Shown: positions 9,168 through 18,361, counted from the first letter of the stretch. The stretch is 64,000 nt of DNA from Stutzerimonas stutzeri (GCF_002909485.1 NZ_PPXG01000004.1:372001-436000); one strand, 5' to 3'. Notes: generated by a model from the sequence alone, not told the origin. Numbers and translations are program-made.

Positions 9168-10001
9168 TTAGTGCTTGCCGGATTTGCGCAACCGGACATA
9201 AAGGTCCTTGCCGCCTGTGGCGCTGCCACCACGTGACTCCAGATCGAAGCGTTTGGGTTGGGCAGCGATCAGGTCGCTGAGCTTCTTGCAGCCATACAGG
9301 CGTGGATCGAATGCCGGCCGCAGTTTGCTGATGTTCTGCCCCAGGGTGCCCAGCTGAATCCAGTCGTCCTCCTCGGAGAGGTCATCGAGCACTTTGGCGA
9401 TGAAGTCCACCGGCACCTGCTGGCTTTTGATCGCTTCGTTCTTGTCGCTCGGCTTTGCTGGCTTGGCGTTGGCATCGGCCACTTGCGCCGCGGCGGCAGC
9501 GAGTTTGTCCGATGATGGCGGCTCGGCTGCCGTCTTCGGTGCATCGGCGCGCAGGATCTCGGTGTAGATGAACTTGTCGCAAGCCGAAACGAACGGTGAG
9601 GGTGTCTTCTGCTCGCCGAAGCCATACACCGTCAGGCCTTCTTCACGGATGCGTGCGGCCAGACGGGTGAAGTCACTATCGCTGGAGACCAGGCAGAAGC
9701 CATCGAAGCGCCGGGTGTAGAGCAGGTCCATGGCGTCGATGATCAGTGAGCTGTCGGTGGCGTTCTTACCCGAGGTGTAGGCGAACTGCTGGATCGGCTG
9801 AATCGAGTAGTCGAGCAGGACCTTCTTCCAGCTGCCCAGGTTGGGCTTGGTCCAGTCGCCGTAGATGCGCTTGACGCTGGCGACGCCGTACTTGGCGATC
9901 TCCTCGAACAGCCCTTCGACGATGGCGGCGGGCGCGTTGTCGGCGTCGATCAGGACGGCGAGGTGTTTCTGCTTGTTCGAGCTGTTGGGCTTGCTGGCCA
10001 T
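9168..10001 (-). CDS. NYN-domain (PIN-like) protein with C-terminal OST-HTH/LOTUS-like region
   Basis: A 277-residue protein of the LabA/DUF88 NYN family of PIN-fold nucleases. Acidic residues expected at the metal site are visible in LAVLIDADNAP (about 12-22), SLIIDAMDLLY (about 92) and LVSSDSDFTRLA (about 110). The central part (about 165-205) is an Ala/Lys-rich linker, and the C-terminal 70 residues (VDFIAKVLDDLSEEDDWIQL onward) look like an OST-HTH/LOTUS RNA-binding domain. ATG 10001 was chosen over an upstream start at 10115 because GGGAAG precedes it. The likely role is RNA cleavage or binding; the target is unknown. It is divergent from the cold-shock gene, 128 bases apart. Confidence 0.82.
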   Translation of the reverse strand: MASKPNSSNKQKHLAVLIDADNAPAAIVEGLFEEIAKYGVASVKRIYGDWTKPNLGSWKKVLLDYSIQPIQQFAYTSGKNATDSSLIIDAMDLLYTRRFDGFCLVSSDSDFTRLAARIREEGLTVYGFGEQKTPSPFVSACDKFIYTEILRADAPKTAAEPPSSDKLAAAAAQVADANAKPAKPSDKNEAIKSQQVPVDFIAKVLDDLSEEDDWIQLGTLGQNISKLRPAFDPRLYGCKKLSDLIAAQPKRFDLESRGGSATGGKDLYVRLRKSGKH

Positions 10002-10129
10002 GTTTCTTCCCTGGACTGGAGATCGCCCGACCTTAACGCCGACAGGCGTGCCATGACCATAGCAGTGTGCAGCCAATGCATGCCGAGCTCGGTTAGGATG
10101 CGCGGCTTTGATCATATGGATTTCGGTGC

Positions 10130-10858
10130 ATGGAACAGCGAGGCACGCTGAAAAGCTGGAATGACCAGAAAGGCTTTGGCTTCATCCGTCCGGAGGATGG
10201 CGGCGAGGACGTGTTCGCGCACATTTCGGCTGTGCATGGCGAGCGCCGGCCGTTGGTCGGGGATCGGGTGCTCTATGTGGCGGGACGTGATCCCAAGGGC
10301 CGGCTGCGTGCCGAGCACCTGCGCCTGGATGCGCCGATGACGTTGGACCAGCCCGTTATTCGCCAGCGCCCAGGTAGTCAGCGTCAAGCCAAGCCGCAGC
10401 AGACCGACTCGCGCGGAGCTGGTCGAGTCGTCGGAAGAACGTCGCGGCGCTTGTTCGCCAACAGCATTCGGTACTTGCCCTTCAAGTTGGGCGTATTTGT
10501 CGTGCTGTGCCTGCTGCCGCTGGTGGGCAGCCTCTACCGGCTGGGTGCGGTATTGCCGTTGGTGATCTATGCCCTGGCCAGCCTGCTGACCTTCTTCCTT
10601 TATTGGCGCGACAAGCACAGCGCGCTGAAAGATCGCTGGAGAACACCGGAAACCACGCTGCATCTGTTCGAGTTAGCCGGTGGCTGGCCTGGGGCGCTAA
10701 TAGCGCAGCAGCTATTCCGCCACAAGACGCGGAAGCTGAGCTATCAGCTGGCGTTCTGGGCGATCGTGGCGTTGCATCAGGCGTTCTGGATTGATCTGCT
10801 ATTCATCGGCAGCGGCGTCACCCGCGAGCGATTGGATTGGTTGTTGCGGTTTCTGTGA
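10130..10858 (+). CDS. Cold-shock domain fused to DUF1294 membrane domain
   Basis: A 242-residue fusion. Residues 1-65 are a cold-shock (OB-fold) domain with RNP1 KGFGFIRP (about 14-21) and RNP2-like DVFAHIS (about 28-34), which bind single-stranded nucleic acid. A basic linker (about 75-110) leads to a C-terminal DUF1294 domain with about three to four membrane helices; YWRDKHSAL and the [22 protein letters not shown] stretch are its hallmark. The combination is known in Pseudomonas and relatives, but its role is unknown; it would place an RNA-binding domain at the inner membrane. The gene is followed directly by a REP array. Confidence 0.85.
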   Translation: MEQRGTLKSWNDQKGFGFIRPEDGGEDVFAHISAVHGERRPLVGDRVLYVAGRDPKGRLRAEHLRLDAPMTLDQPVIRQRPGSQRQAKPQQTDSRGAGRVVGRTSRRLFANSIRYLPFKLGVFVVLCLLPLVGSLYRLGAVLPLVIYALASLLTFFLYWRDKHSALKDRWRTPETTLHLFELAGGWPGALIAQQLFRHKTRKLSYQLAFWAIVALHQAFWIDLLFIGSGVTRERLDWLLRFL

Positions 10859-10898
10859 AGGCGCAGGTCGAGCCGAAGCGGATTGGCTTATAGGCGGG

Positions 10899-11327
10899 CT
10901 TGCAGCGCGCATTCGCCGCGAGGGCGCGCCTCCTACAGGTTCGGCTAGCACCGGCCTGCTTTTGTGGGAGGCCCGCCCCCCGGGGCGAAGCTTTTGGCTT
11001 TGCGCTGGCTTGCAGCGCGCATTCGCCGCGAGGGCGCGCCTCCAACAGGTTCGGCTAGCACTGGTCGGGCTTTTGTGGGAGGCCCGCCCCCGGGGTGAAG
11101 CTTTTGGCTTTGCGCCGGCTTGCAGCCCGCATTCGCCGCGAGGGCGCGCCTCCTACAGGTTCGGCTAGCACTGGTCGGGCTTTTGTGGGAGGCCCGCCCC
11201 CGGGGCGAGGCTTTTGGCTTTGCGCGGGCTTGCAGCGCGCATTCGCCGCGAGGGCGCGCCTCCTACAGGTCGGGGTGCACTGGCCTGTTTTTGTGGGAGG
11301 CCCGCCCTCGGGGCGAAGCTTTTTGGT
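10899..11327. repeat. Four-copy 110-bp tandem REP array
   Basis: Copies of the same unit start at 10901, 11011, 11121 and 11231, an exact spacing of 110 bases; the fourth copy ends near 11327. Each unit contains two REP-like palindromic parts facing each other: one reads TTCGCCGCGAGGGCGCGCCT, the other TGGGAGGCCCGCCC followed by GGGGCGAAGC. This is the BIME type of arrangement known for Pseudomonas REP elements. The frames running through it are artefacts of the repeats. No gene is present between 10859 and 11382. Confidence 0.9.
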
Positions 11328-11382
11328 AGGCGGTTCGTGCGTCTGCCCGGATTATCGAAGCTAAACCGGCGGGCGTGGCAGG

Positions 11383-11727
11383 TCAGACTTTCTTGACGAA
11401 CTCCGACTTCAGCTTCATGGCTCCGATACCGTCGATCTTGCAATCGATATCGTGGTCGCCGTCGCACAGGCGGATGTTCTTCACCTTGGTGCCAACCTTG
11501 ACCACCAGCGACGAGCCTTTGACCTTGAGGTCCTTGATCACGCTGACGGTGTCGCCGTCCTGCAGGGTGTTCCCCACGGCATCCCTGATCACCTTGTCAG
11601 CGTCGCCTGTGGCAGCTGCGCTTTCGGTAGCGGACCATTCATAGGCGCACTCCGGGCACACCAGCATCTGGCCATCTTCGTAGGTGTATTCGGAGTTGCA
11701 TTTGGGGCAGGGTGGCAGCGTGCTCAC
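11383..11727 (-). CDS. PhnA/YjdM-family zinc-ribbon protein
   Basis: A 114-residue protein of the alkylphosphonate-utilisation PhnA (YjdM) family. The N-terminus carries a zinc ribbon with Cys pairs [10 protein letters not shown] (residues 7-10) and [10 protein letters not shown] (24-27). The C-terminal domain has the typical phrase [17 protein letters not shown] and ends KLKSEFVKK. Despite the name, members are not reliably linked to phosphonate breakdown; no phn genes are nearby. Length and motif order match the full family. It is a single gene between the REP array and a thioesterase. Confidence 0.9.
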   Translation of the reverse strand: MSTLPPCPKCNSEYTYEDGQMLVCPECAYEWSATESAAATGDADKVIRDAVGNTLQDGDTVSVIKDLKVKGSSLVVKVGTKVKNIRLCDGDHDIDCKIDGIGAMKLKSEFVKKV

Positions 11728-11844
11728 GGCGGGTCCTCTAGGGGGGAGATGCGAAAGCCGTGCATTGTATAAGGTTTTGTTACAAATCGGGGGCTGGCAT
11801 GGACTCCGGGAGGAAGGGAATCCATGCAGATCATGGGCCGGGGC

Positions 11845-12348
11845 TTATTTCACCGCGGTGAGGCGCTCGTTGCCGGCACGCAGTTCGCTGTAGCGGTGCT
11901 CCAGTTCACGGCGGATTTCGCGGCGCTGGTAGGCCTGGGCGAAGCGCCGCTGTTGCTCGGCAGTCTTCGGGTTAAGCGGTGGTACTGCTACCGGCTTGCC
12001 GTCCTCGCCGAGGGCCACCATGGTGAAGAAGCAGCTGTTGGTATGGCGTACGGTTTTCTCGCGGATGTCTTCGGTGATGACCTTGATGCCGATCTCCATC
12101 GAAGTGGTTCCGGTGTAGTTGACCGAGGCAAGAAAAGTGACCAGTTCACCCACATGCACCGGCTGACGGAACACCACCTGGTCCACCGAGAGGGTGACGA
12201 CATATTGCCCGGCGTAGCGGCTGGCGCAGGCATAGGCGACTTCGTCGAGATACTTGAGCAGCGTGCCGCCATGTACGTTGCCGGAGAAATTGGCTTTGTC
12301 CGGCGTCATCAGCACGGTCATGGTCAGCTCTGCATGTCCATCTAGCAT
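11845..12348 (-). CDS. YciA-type acyl-CoA thioesterase
   Basis: A 167-residue hotdog-fold thioesterase that hydrolyses acyl-CoA. Typical features are MLTPDKANFSG-like wording (here VLMTPDKANFSGNVHGG, about 12-28), with the HGG turn before the central helix LKYLDEVAYACASRYA, and LSVDQVVFRQPVHVGELVTF further on. ATG 12348 was taken although the frame continues to 12663, because the family N-terminus starts with MxxHAELTMTVLM and GAGGAG stands upstream. The C-terminal extension after about residue 130 is charged, helical and not part of the catalytic fold. Confidence 0.85.
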   Translation of the reverse strand: MLDGHAELTMTVLMTPDKANFSGNVHGGTLLKYLDEVAYACASRYAGQYVVTLSVDQVVFRQPVHVGELVTFLASVNYTGTTSMEIGIKVITEDIREKTVRHTNSCFFTMVALGEDGKPVAVPPLNPKTAEQQRRFAQAYQRREIRRELEHRYSELRAGNERLTAVK

Positions 12349-12682
12349 GGGGGTTACAGCTCCTCGGTGGTCAAGGGTTGCTACTTTAGTCGAATGCCTC
12401 CTTTCTGTCTGGCCAAACGTGCAAAACGCTTCATCGAAATTTTCTATCGTCAATGCGGCAAAGGCGCGCACTTCCGGTATCTGGCATGCCTGGCCGGTTG
12501 TTCGGCGGCATCGTCGTCTGTTCGCAGTTGTATGGGCTGGGTTCGTGATTTCGGTCACGGAAGGTATCGGCATACCCATCAGGTAGCACTTTTGTTGACT
12601 TATGCCGGGGTCCTGATCGCGTCGGCTTTCTATAGTCGTGCATCCAAAAAGAAAACACTCCACCGGCTACTTCAGTAAACGG
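12349..12682. other. Divergent intergenic region, no gene seen
   Basis: These 334 bases separate the thioesterase (minus) and the cytochrome (plus). Frames here are open by chance, with no ribosome sites or recognisable protein. The region should hold both promoters; I could not identify boxes with confidence. Confidence 0.5.
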
Positions 12683-13378
12683 ATGCCTCTCATGCGCATG
12701 CTCGTCCTTGCTCTGCTCGCCAGCTTCGTACCGCTCTCCCACGCCAGCAACGAGGCGATCGAGCGTTTCAACCATGTGATGGCTGACGATCAGCGCCGCG
12801 AGCAGGCGAGCCTGGCTGGCCAGGAGCGCGCGGTATTCTGTTCCTATTGCCATGGCGAGACTGGCAACAGCAAGCGCAAGCACATCCCCAATCTTGCCGG
12901 CCAGAATCCGCTGTACCTGTTCCATGCCTTCGAGAAGTTCGCCAGCGGCGAGCGCACCGATTTCGTCATGTCCAAGCTGGCGCAGAACCTCAGCATGGAG
13001 GAGCGGGTGGACATCGCCGTGTTCTTCAGTCAGCAGAAGGTAAATCCGCCTGAAGGCACGCCGGATGCAGGGCTGCGCAAGGCCGGTGAAAAGATCTTCC
13101 AGACTACCTGTACCGGCTGTCATGGTGCCCACGCTGAAGGCATGGAGACCATGCCGCGCCTGGCTGGGCAGCCAGATGAATACATCCGCAAGGCGCTCAC
13201 GCGCTTCCGTGAGAACGATCCAAGTCGTGCTGGCTCGGTGATGATCGGCGTGGCCAGTCACCTCTCGGCCGCAGACGTCGAGGCGCTGGCGGCCTATCTC
13301 TCGCAGTTGAAGCTGACGCCGGCCGAAGAGATGGTCAACATCAACCGTTTGCGCAAGACCACAGCCGCCGCTCAATAA
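12683..13378 (+). CDS. Diheme cytochrome c4-like protein, periplasmic
   Basis: A 231-residue c-type cytochrome with two heme sites, CSYCH (about residue 53) and CTGCH (about 153), each in a domain of about 100 residues, as in cytochrome c4 or the related diheme c class. A signal peptide is visible (MRMLVLALLASFVPLSHA). PNLAGQNPLYL and PRLAGQPDEYI are the repeated phrases after each heme that mark this family. The exact start is uncertain (12683 or 12692), as no strong ribosome site is present. It probably carries electrons toward a terminal oxidase or reductase. The gene ends seven bases inside the 3' end of convergent codA. Confidence 0.85.
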   Translation: MPLMRMLVLALLASFVPLSHASNEAIERFNHVMADDQRREQASLAGQERAVFCSYCHGETGNSKRKHIPNLAGQNPLYLFHAFEKFASGERTDFVMSKLAQNLSMEERVDIAVFFSQQKVNPPEGTPDAGLRKAGEKIFQTTCTGCHGAHAEGMETMPRLAGQPDEYIRKALTRFRENDPSRAGSVMIGVASHLSAADVEALAAYLSQLKLTPAEEMVNINRLRKTTAAAQ

Positions 13379-14607
13379 CGCTGGATATGCGCTGGTGTGC
13401 GGCGCATCAGCACCTCACCATTGCGCACCGAAAGCAGAGCATGGCCCTGGGTGCGCAGCATCTCGTAGTCGTCCGGCGCCGACAGCACCAGCAGGTTAGC
13501 CGGGCGCCCCACTTCCAGTCCGTAGCGCTCGCCCAGGTTCAGCGTCCGTGCGCTGTTGTCGGTGATCAGGTCCAGGCCGCGCTGCAGGTCCTCGTAGCCG
13601 AGCATGTGGCAGATGTGCAGCCCGGCTTCGAGAATGCGCAGGATGTTGCCGTTGCCCAGCGGATACCAGGGGTCGACGATGGAATCCTGGCCGAAGCAGA
13701 CGTTCATCCCGGCGCGGTCGATCTCGGCCACACGGGTCAGCCCGCGACGCTTGGGATAGGTGTCGAAGCGGCCCTGCAGATGGATGCTCTCGGTCGGGCA
13801 GGAGACGAAGTTGATCTTCGATAGCTTGAGCAGACGGAACAGCTTGGAGCAGTAGGCGTTGTCGTAAGAGCCCATCGCCGTGGTGTGGCTGGCGGTGACG
13901 CGCTCACCCATCTCGCGCACGCGGGCTTCCTCGGCGAGCACTTCGAGAAAGCGTGATTGCGGGTCGTCGGTTTCGTCGCAGTGCACGTCCACCAGGCAGC
14001 CGCTGCGTTCGGCCAGGTCCATGAGGAACTTGATGGAGCTGACGCCCTGGTCGCGGGTGTTCTCGAAGTGCGGAATGCCGCCGACCACATCGGCGCCCAT
14101 TGCGATCGCCTCGGTCATCAGCTCGCGACCGCCCTTGAACGACTCGATGCCCTCCTGCGGGAAGGCGACGATCTGCAGGTCGATCAGGTGGCGGGTTTCC
14201 TCGCGCACTTCGAGCATCGACTTGAGCGCCGACAGCGTCGGGTCGGTGACGTCGACGTGGGTGCGCACATGCTGGATGCCGTGGTCGACCAGCATGTCGA
14301 TGGTCTTCTTCGCCCGCGCCTTGGTGTCCTCGTGGGTGACCAACGCCTTTCGCTCGCCCCAGCGCTCGATGCCTTCGAACAGCGTGCCGCTCATGTTCCA
14401 GGCTGGCTGACCGGCGGTGAGGGTGGCGTCGAGGTGAATGTGCGGCTCGATGAAGGGCGGCACCACCAGATTGCTGGCGGCGTCGATATCGCCCTCGTTG
14501 GCTTCGGCCGGCGCCTGCTGCGCGCTGATCGCGGCGATCCGTGCGCCGTCCAGTTCGATGCGGTACAGACCGCTGCGACCCCGCAGGCGGGCGTTGAGGA
14601 TGTTCAT
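13372..14607 (-). CDS. codA: Cytosine deaminase
   Basis: A 411-residue amidohydrolase that converts cytosine to uracil and ammonia. The metal-binding HIH is in FIEPHIHLDAT (about residues 55-65). Further expected features are VDVHCDETDDPQ (about 208-219; metal His and catalytic Glu), TASHTTAMGSY (about 240-250) and CFGQDSIVDPWYP (about 308-320; metal-binding Asp). These match the E. coli CodA layout in order and spacing. It lies 14 bases downstream of codB on the same strand, the usual codBA operon. Confidence 0.93.
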   Translation of the reverse strand: MNILNARLRGRSGLYRIELDGARIAAISAQQAPAEANEGDIDAASNLVVPPFIEPHIHLDATLTAGQPAWNMSGTLFEGIERWGERKALVTHEDTKARAKKTIDMLVDHGIQHVRTHVDVTDPTLSALKSMLEVREETRHLIDLQIVAFPQEGIESFKGGRELMTEAIAMGADVVGGIPHFENTRDQGVSSIKFLMDLAERSGCLVDVHCDETDDPQSRFLEVLAEEARVREMGERVTASHTTAMGSYDNAYCSKLFRLLKLSKINFVSCPTESIHLQGRFDTYPKRRGLTRVAEIDRAGMNVCFGQDSIVDPWYPLGNGNILRILEAGLHICHMLGYEDLQRGLDLITDNSARTLNLGERYGLEVGRPANLLVLSAPDDYEMLRTQGHALLSVRNGEVLMRRTPAHIQRY

Positions 14608-14621
14608 GGCGACTCCTTGGT

Positions 14622-15899
14622 TCAGCGTGCGTCAGTTCGCGTCAGCACCGTGCGCGATTGGGCCAGGCGCTGGCCCTCGTACAGCACAATATAGGCCGCG
14701 GCGGCCACCAGTATGCCGACGATGGGCGCCACCCAGGGCGAGAAATACGCGCAGGCGGCGCCCAGCACATAGGCCGCCAGGCCCAGGCTGTTGTACTTCG
14801 GCAGGTGCGCTTCGGCCAGTTTCGGATAGTGCCCGCGATGGCGGTAGAAGTAGTCGGCCATGATCACGCCGCCGATGGGCGGGATGATCGAACCGAGCAG
14901 GATCAGGAACGGGATCAGCAGTTCGTACATGCCGCCCAGCGCCAGCAGCGTGCCGACGAATGCGCCGCCAAGGGTCACCAGGCGGCGGCGCTCGGTGCGC
15001 AGCAGGTTGCAGCCGGCGGCGGCGAAGTTGTAGATGGTGTTGTCCTGGGTGGTCCAGAGGTTGAGGAAAAGCATCACCACTGCGGCCATCGACAGGCCCT
15101 GCAGCACCAGCACTTCGACGATATCCGGCTGCTGGTAGACGATTGCTCCGTAGGCGCCGGCGACGATCATCAGGCCGTTGCCGATGAAGAAGCCGATCAA
15201 ACTGGCCCATACGGCGACCTTGCTGCTGCGGGCGAAACGCGTCCAGTTGGTGGCCTGGGTCGCGCCGCTGACGAAGGTGCCGAAGATCATGGTGATGGCC
15301 ATGCCGAGGGTCAGGCTGTCGCCCGGCTGCACGGCGAGCAGCCCGTCCATTCCGCCAATGTCACGGGTCGCGGTCCACAGCGAAGCGATCAACAGGATCA
15401 GCATCGCCGGCACCGCGATACGCGAGAGCAGGTCGAGGCCCTTGTAGCCAACGAAGGCGGTCAGGCAGAAGCCGAACCCAAACAGCACCATCAACGGCAG
15501 CGTCCAGCTTTCCGGCAACTCCAGCAGCCGCACCAGAACGATGGCGATGGTCGCCGTGCCCCAGGCGTACCAGCCGATCTGGGTGAAGCCGAGCAGAAAG
15601 TCGGACAGCCGGCTGCCGACTTCGCCGAAGCAGAAGCGCCCCATCAGTACCGAGTTCAGCCCGCTGCGGCAGGCGATCAGGCCGAGCACCGCGGCATAGG
15701 TCCCGAGCAGCAGATTGCCGATCACCGCTGCCCAGAGCATGGTCTTGAAGTCGAAGGCCAGGCCGATCTTGCCGCCAGCGAACATGGTGGCGGTGAAGAA
15801 GGTGAAGCCGAACAGCAGGATTGAGGTGGACCACAGCCCCTTGCGTGCGCCGGCTGGCACTTCGCTCAGGGGGTAGTCGGTGTCGACAGGTTGTTTCAT
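14622..15899 (-). CDS. codB: Cytosine permease
   Basis: A 425-residue NCS1-family transporter that imports cytosine. The start DYPLSEVPAGARKGLWSTS is a clear CodB hallmark; about twelve membrane helices follow, and GFTQIGWYAWGTATIAI (about 100-116) is the conserved helix-3 region. It is the first gene of the codBA operon and divergent from katB, with 286 bases between the two starts. The ABC importer at 2.4-7.1 kb may feed the same nucleobase pool, but that is only inference. Confidence 0.93.
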   Translation of the reverse strand: MKQPVDTDYPLSEVPAGARKGLWSTSILLFGFTFFTATMFAGGKIGLAFDFKTMLWAAVIGNLLLGTYAAVLGLIACRSGLNSVLMGRFCFGEVGSRLSDFLLGFTQIGWYAWGTATIAIVLVRLLELPESWTLPLMVLFGFGFCLTAFVGYKGLDLLSRIAVPAMLILLIASLWTATRDIGGMDGLLAVQPGDSLTLGMAITMIFGTFVSGATQATNWTRFARSSKVAVWASLIGFFIGNGLMIVAGAYGAIVYQQPDIVEVLVLQGLSMAAVVMLFLNLWTTQDNTIYNFAAAGCNLLRTERRRLVTLGGAFVGTLLALGGMYELLIPFLILLGSIIPPIGGVIMADYFYRHRGHYPKLAEAHLPKYNSLGLAAYVLGAACAYFSPWVAPIVGILVAAAAYIVLYEGQRLAQSRTVLTRTDAR

Positions 15900-16185
15900 G
15901 TGAATGCTCCGCAGGTGGATCTAACGGGCGGTGCAGATGCCATGCCATTGCTGACCGATCGGCCAGGTCGCGCGCCGACGATGACGCTGCCGACACCGCT
16001 GATTCATGCCGGTGCATCGGCCCGTCTGCCTGCACCGGGATGGCTCCTTAGCGCGAAGTTCCCGCAAACGGAGCGACATTTTCTCTATCGCGGCGTTCGG
16101 CTTATTCAATTGGGGCATCAAAGCCGCGGCTCTTAGGCTTTCCGACGCGCCATAAGCGCATCAGAAAATCGAAGAGGAATCACCC

Positions 16186-17724
16186 ATGTCCCGAATGACC
16201 TTTGGCTCCACGCCAGCGCGGCTTGCGCTTGGCGTCATTTCCGCGAGCCTCCTTGCGCTGTCCGCCAATGCTACCCCACTGACCCGCGACAACGGCGCGC
16301 CGGTCGGCAACAACCAGAACTCCCAAACTGCCGGCCCTAACGGCCCGGTGCTGCTGCAGGACGTGCAATTGCTGCAGAAGTTGCAACGCTTCGGCCGTGA
16401 GCGCGTGCCCGAGCGGGTGGTGCATGCGCGCGGTACCGGTGCCCACGGCGAGTTCACCGCCACCGACGATATTTCCGACCTGACCCTGGCCAAGGTCTTC
16501 GAGAAGGGCAGCAGCACACCGGTGTTCGTGCGCTTCTCCACCGTGGTGCATGGTCTGCACTCGCCGGAAACCCTGCGCGACCCGCGCGGCTTCGCTACCA
16601 AGTTCTACACCGCCGATGGCAACTGGGACCTGGTCGGCAACAACTTCCCGACCTTCTTCATCCGCGACGCGATCAAGTTCCCGGACATGGTCCACTCGTT
16701 CAAGCCGGACCCGCGCACCAATCTGGATGACGATACGCGGCGCTTCGACTTCCTCTCGCACCACCCAGAGTCGACCCGCACCCTGACCCTGCTGTACTCC
16801 AACCAGGGCACCCCGGCCAGCTACCGGATGATGGATGGCAATGGTGTGCACGCCTACAAGTTCGTCAACGAGCAGGGCGAAACCCACTACGTTAAATTCC
16901 GCTGGAAGAGCCAGCAGGGCCTGAAGAACCTCGACCCGAAAGAGAACGAGGCGATGCAGGGCAAGGACTACAGCCACCTGAGCCGCGATCTGATCACCGC
17001 CATCGACAACGGCGACTACCCCAAATGGGACCTGATGATCCAAGTGCTCAAGCCAGAGGACCTGGCCAAGTTCGACTTCGATCCGCTGGATGCCACCAAG
17101 ATCTGGCCTGACGTGCCCGAGCGCAAGATCGGCCAGATGGTGCTGAACAAGAACCCTGACAACATCTTCCAGGAAACCGAGCAGGTCGCGATGGCGCCGG
17201 CCAACCTGGTGCCGGGTATCGAGCCGTCCGAGGACCGCCTGCTGCAGGGCCGTCTGTTCTCCTATGTCGACACCCAGATGTACCGCGTCGGCGCCAACGG
17301 CATGAGCCTGCCGATCAATCGGCCGAAAGTGGACGTCAGCAATGGCAATCAGGACGGCCAGCTGAACGCCGGTCACACCACCACCAGCGTCAACTACCAG
17401 CCGAGCCGCCGCGAGAATCGCGAGGAAACCTCGCGCGCCGTTTACAGCAAGCTTGAGCTGAGCGGCACCACCCAGCAGGCGCCGATCCAGCGCCAGCAGA
17501 ACTTCAAGCAGGCCGGCGATCTGTATCGCTCGTTCAGCAAGAAGGAGCAGGCCGACCTGATCAACACGCTGGGCGGTGAACTGGCCAAGGCTGACGACGA
17601 GGCCAAACACATCCTGCTGTCGTTCTTCTACAAGGCTGACGTCAATTACGGCGAGGGCCTGACAAAGGTCGCCAAGGCCGACCTCAAGCGGGTCAAGGCG
17701 CTGGCTGCCAAACTGCAGGACTAA
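16186..17724 (+). CDS. katB: Periplasmic-type monofunctional catalase KatB
   Basis: A 512-residue heme catalase that breaks down H2O2. Unlike KatA it begins with a signal peptide (ARLALGVISASLLALSANA, cut near residue 29), as in P. aeruginosa KatB. The catalytic His is in VVHARGTGAHGEF (about 75-87), the active-site Asn region is GNNFPTFFIRDA (about 150), and the heme ligand Tyr is in RLFSYVDTQMYRVG (about 355). It is followed by a terminator-like hairpin and ankB, the gene pair known from P. aeruginosa, where AnkB supports KatB activity. Peroxide control through OxyR is likely by analogy; I did not identify the operator. Confidence 0.94.
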   Translation: MSRMTFGSTPARLALGVISASLLALSANATPLTRDNGAPVGNNQNSQTAGPNGPVLLQDVQLLQKLQRFGRERVPERVVHARGTGAHGEFTATDDISDLTLAKVFEKGSSTPVFVRFSTVVHGLHSPETLRDPRGFATKFYTADGNWDLVGNNFPTFFIRDAIKFPDMVHSFKPDPRTNLDDDTRRFDFLSHHPESTRTLTLLYSNQGTPASYRMMDGNGVHAYKFVNEQGETHYVKFRWKSQQGLKNLDPKENEAMQGKDYSHLSRDLITAIDNGDYPKWDLMIQVLKPEDLAKFDFDPLDATKIWPDVPERKIGQMVLNKNPDNIFQETEQVAMAPANLVPGIEPSEDRLLQGRLFSYVDTQMYRVGANGMSLPINRPKVDVSNGNQDGQLNAGHTTTSVNYQPSRRENREETSRAVYSKLELSGTTQQAPIQRQQNFKQAGDLYRSFSKKEQADLINTLGGELAKADDEAKHILLSFFYKADVNYGEGLTKVAKADLKRVKALAAKLQD

Positions 17725-17740
17725 GCAACCGGTTGTATTC

Positions 17741-17774
17741 GACCCGGGTCGGGCGATGGCCCGGGTCTTTTTTT
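17741..17774 (+). terminator. Rho-independent terminator between katB and ankB
   Basis: GACCCGGG (17741-17748) pairs perfectly with CCCGGGTC (17760-17767), followed at once by seven T. It lies 16 bases after the katB stop and ends only 14 bases before the ankB ATG. It should therefore cut ankB expression to read-through unless ankB has its own promoter. Confidence 0.88.
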
Positions 17775-17788
17775 ATCGTGGAGGCACC

Positions 17789-18343
17789 ATGAAAGGTCTT
17801 TTGCTGATGGCAGCGCTGCTGTTGGGCAGCGGGGCCGCCCTGGCCGCTGATGGCCCGCTGACGAATGCCGCGGACACGCCAGAGGCGGTGCAGCAGCAGT
17901 TGCGCGACTACTTCTTCAATGCGGCGCGCTTCGGCGGTAACGAGATTCTCGACGAGTTCATTCAGGCCGGTTACGACCTGAATACCGCCGATGACAAGGG
18001 CTACACCGCCCTCATCCTGGCGGCCTACAACGGCCATGGCGACACGGTGGAGCATCTGCTCGCCGCCGGGGCCGATGCCTGCGCCGAAGACAAACGCGGC
18101 AATACGGCGCTGCTCGGCGCGATCTTCAAAGGCGAGCTCAGCATCGCCAAGCGGCTACTGGCCACCGAGTGCGATCCGAATCAGCGCAATGCCGCCGGCC
18201 AGACTGCGGCCATGTACGCCGCGCTGTTCCAGCGCGAGGCATTGCTCGAAGCGCTGCGTGAACGTGGCGCGGACCTGACCGCGGCGGACCCGCTGGGTAA
18301 CAGCGTGGAAAGCCTGGCGCGCGGGGAGATCCGCACCCGCTGA
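17789..18343 (+). CDS. ankB: Ankyrin-repeat protein AnkB, exported
   Basis: A 184-residue protein with a signal peptide (MKGLLLMAALLLGSGAALA) and about four ankyrin repeats. The best ones read NTADDKGYTALILAAYNGHGDTVEHLLAAGADAC (about 65-98, shown here as consensus positions) and the next starting EDKRGNTALLGAIFKG. In P. aeruginosa AnkB sits in the periplasm or membrane next to KatB and is needed for full catalase activity. GTGGAGG gives the ribosome site at 17779-17785. Its placement directly after the terminator suggests lower or separately controlled expression than katB. Confidence 0.88.
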   Translation: MKGLLLMAALLLGSGAALAADGPLTNAADTPEAVQQQLRDYFFNAARFGGNEILDEFIQAGYDLNTADDKGYTALILAAYNGHGDTVEHLLAAGADACAEDKRGNTALLGAIFKGELSIAKRLLATECDPNQRNAAGQTAAMYAALFQREALLEALRERGADLTAADPLGNSVESLARGEIRTR

Positions 18344-18361
18344 TGGGGTTGGCCCGGTCCC

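Noticed and set aside
10899-11327. CRISPR array
   Set aside because: The units are 110 bases with no short repeat plus variable spacer pattern, and no cas genes are present.
10791-11364. Several frames through the 11-kb repeat array with repeated Gly/Arg-rich peptides
   Set aside because: They come from the tandem REP units; peptide repeats follow the 110-base DNA period and change frame between copies.
14658-15824. 388-residue plus-strand frame opposite codB
   Set aside because: Gln/His/Asp-rich translation typical for the antisense of a membrane protein; codB is certain.
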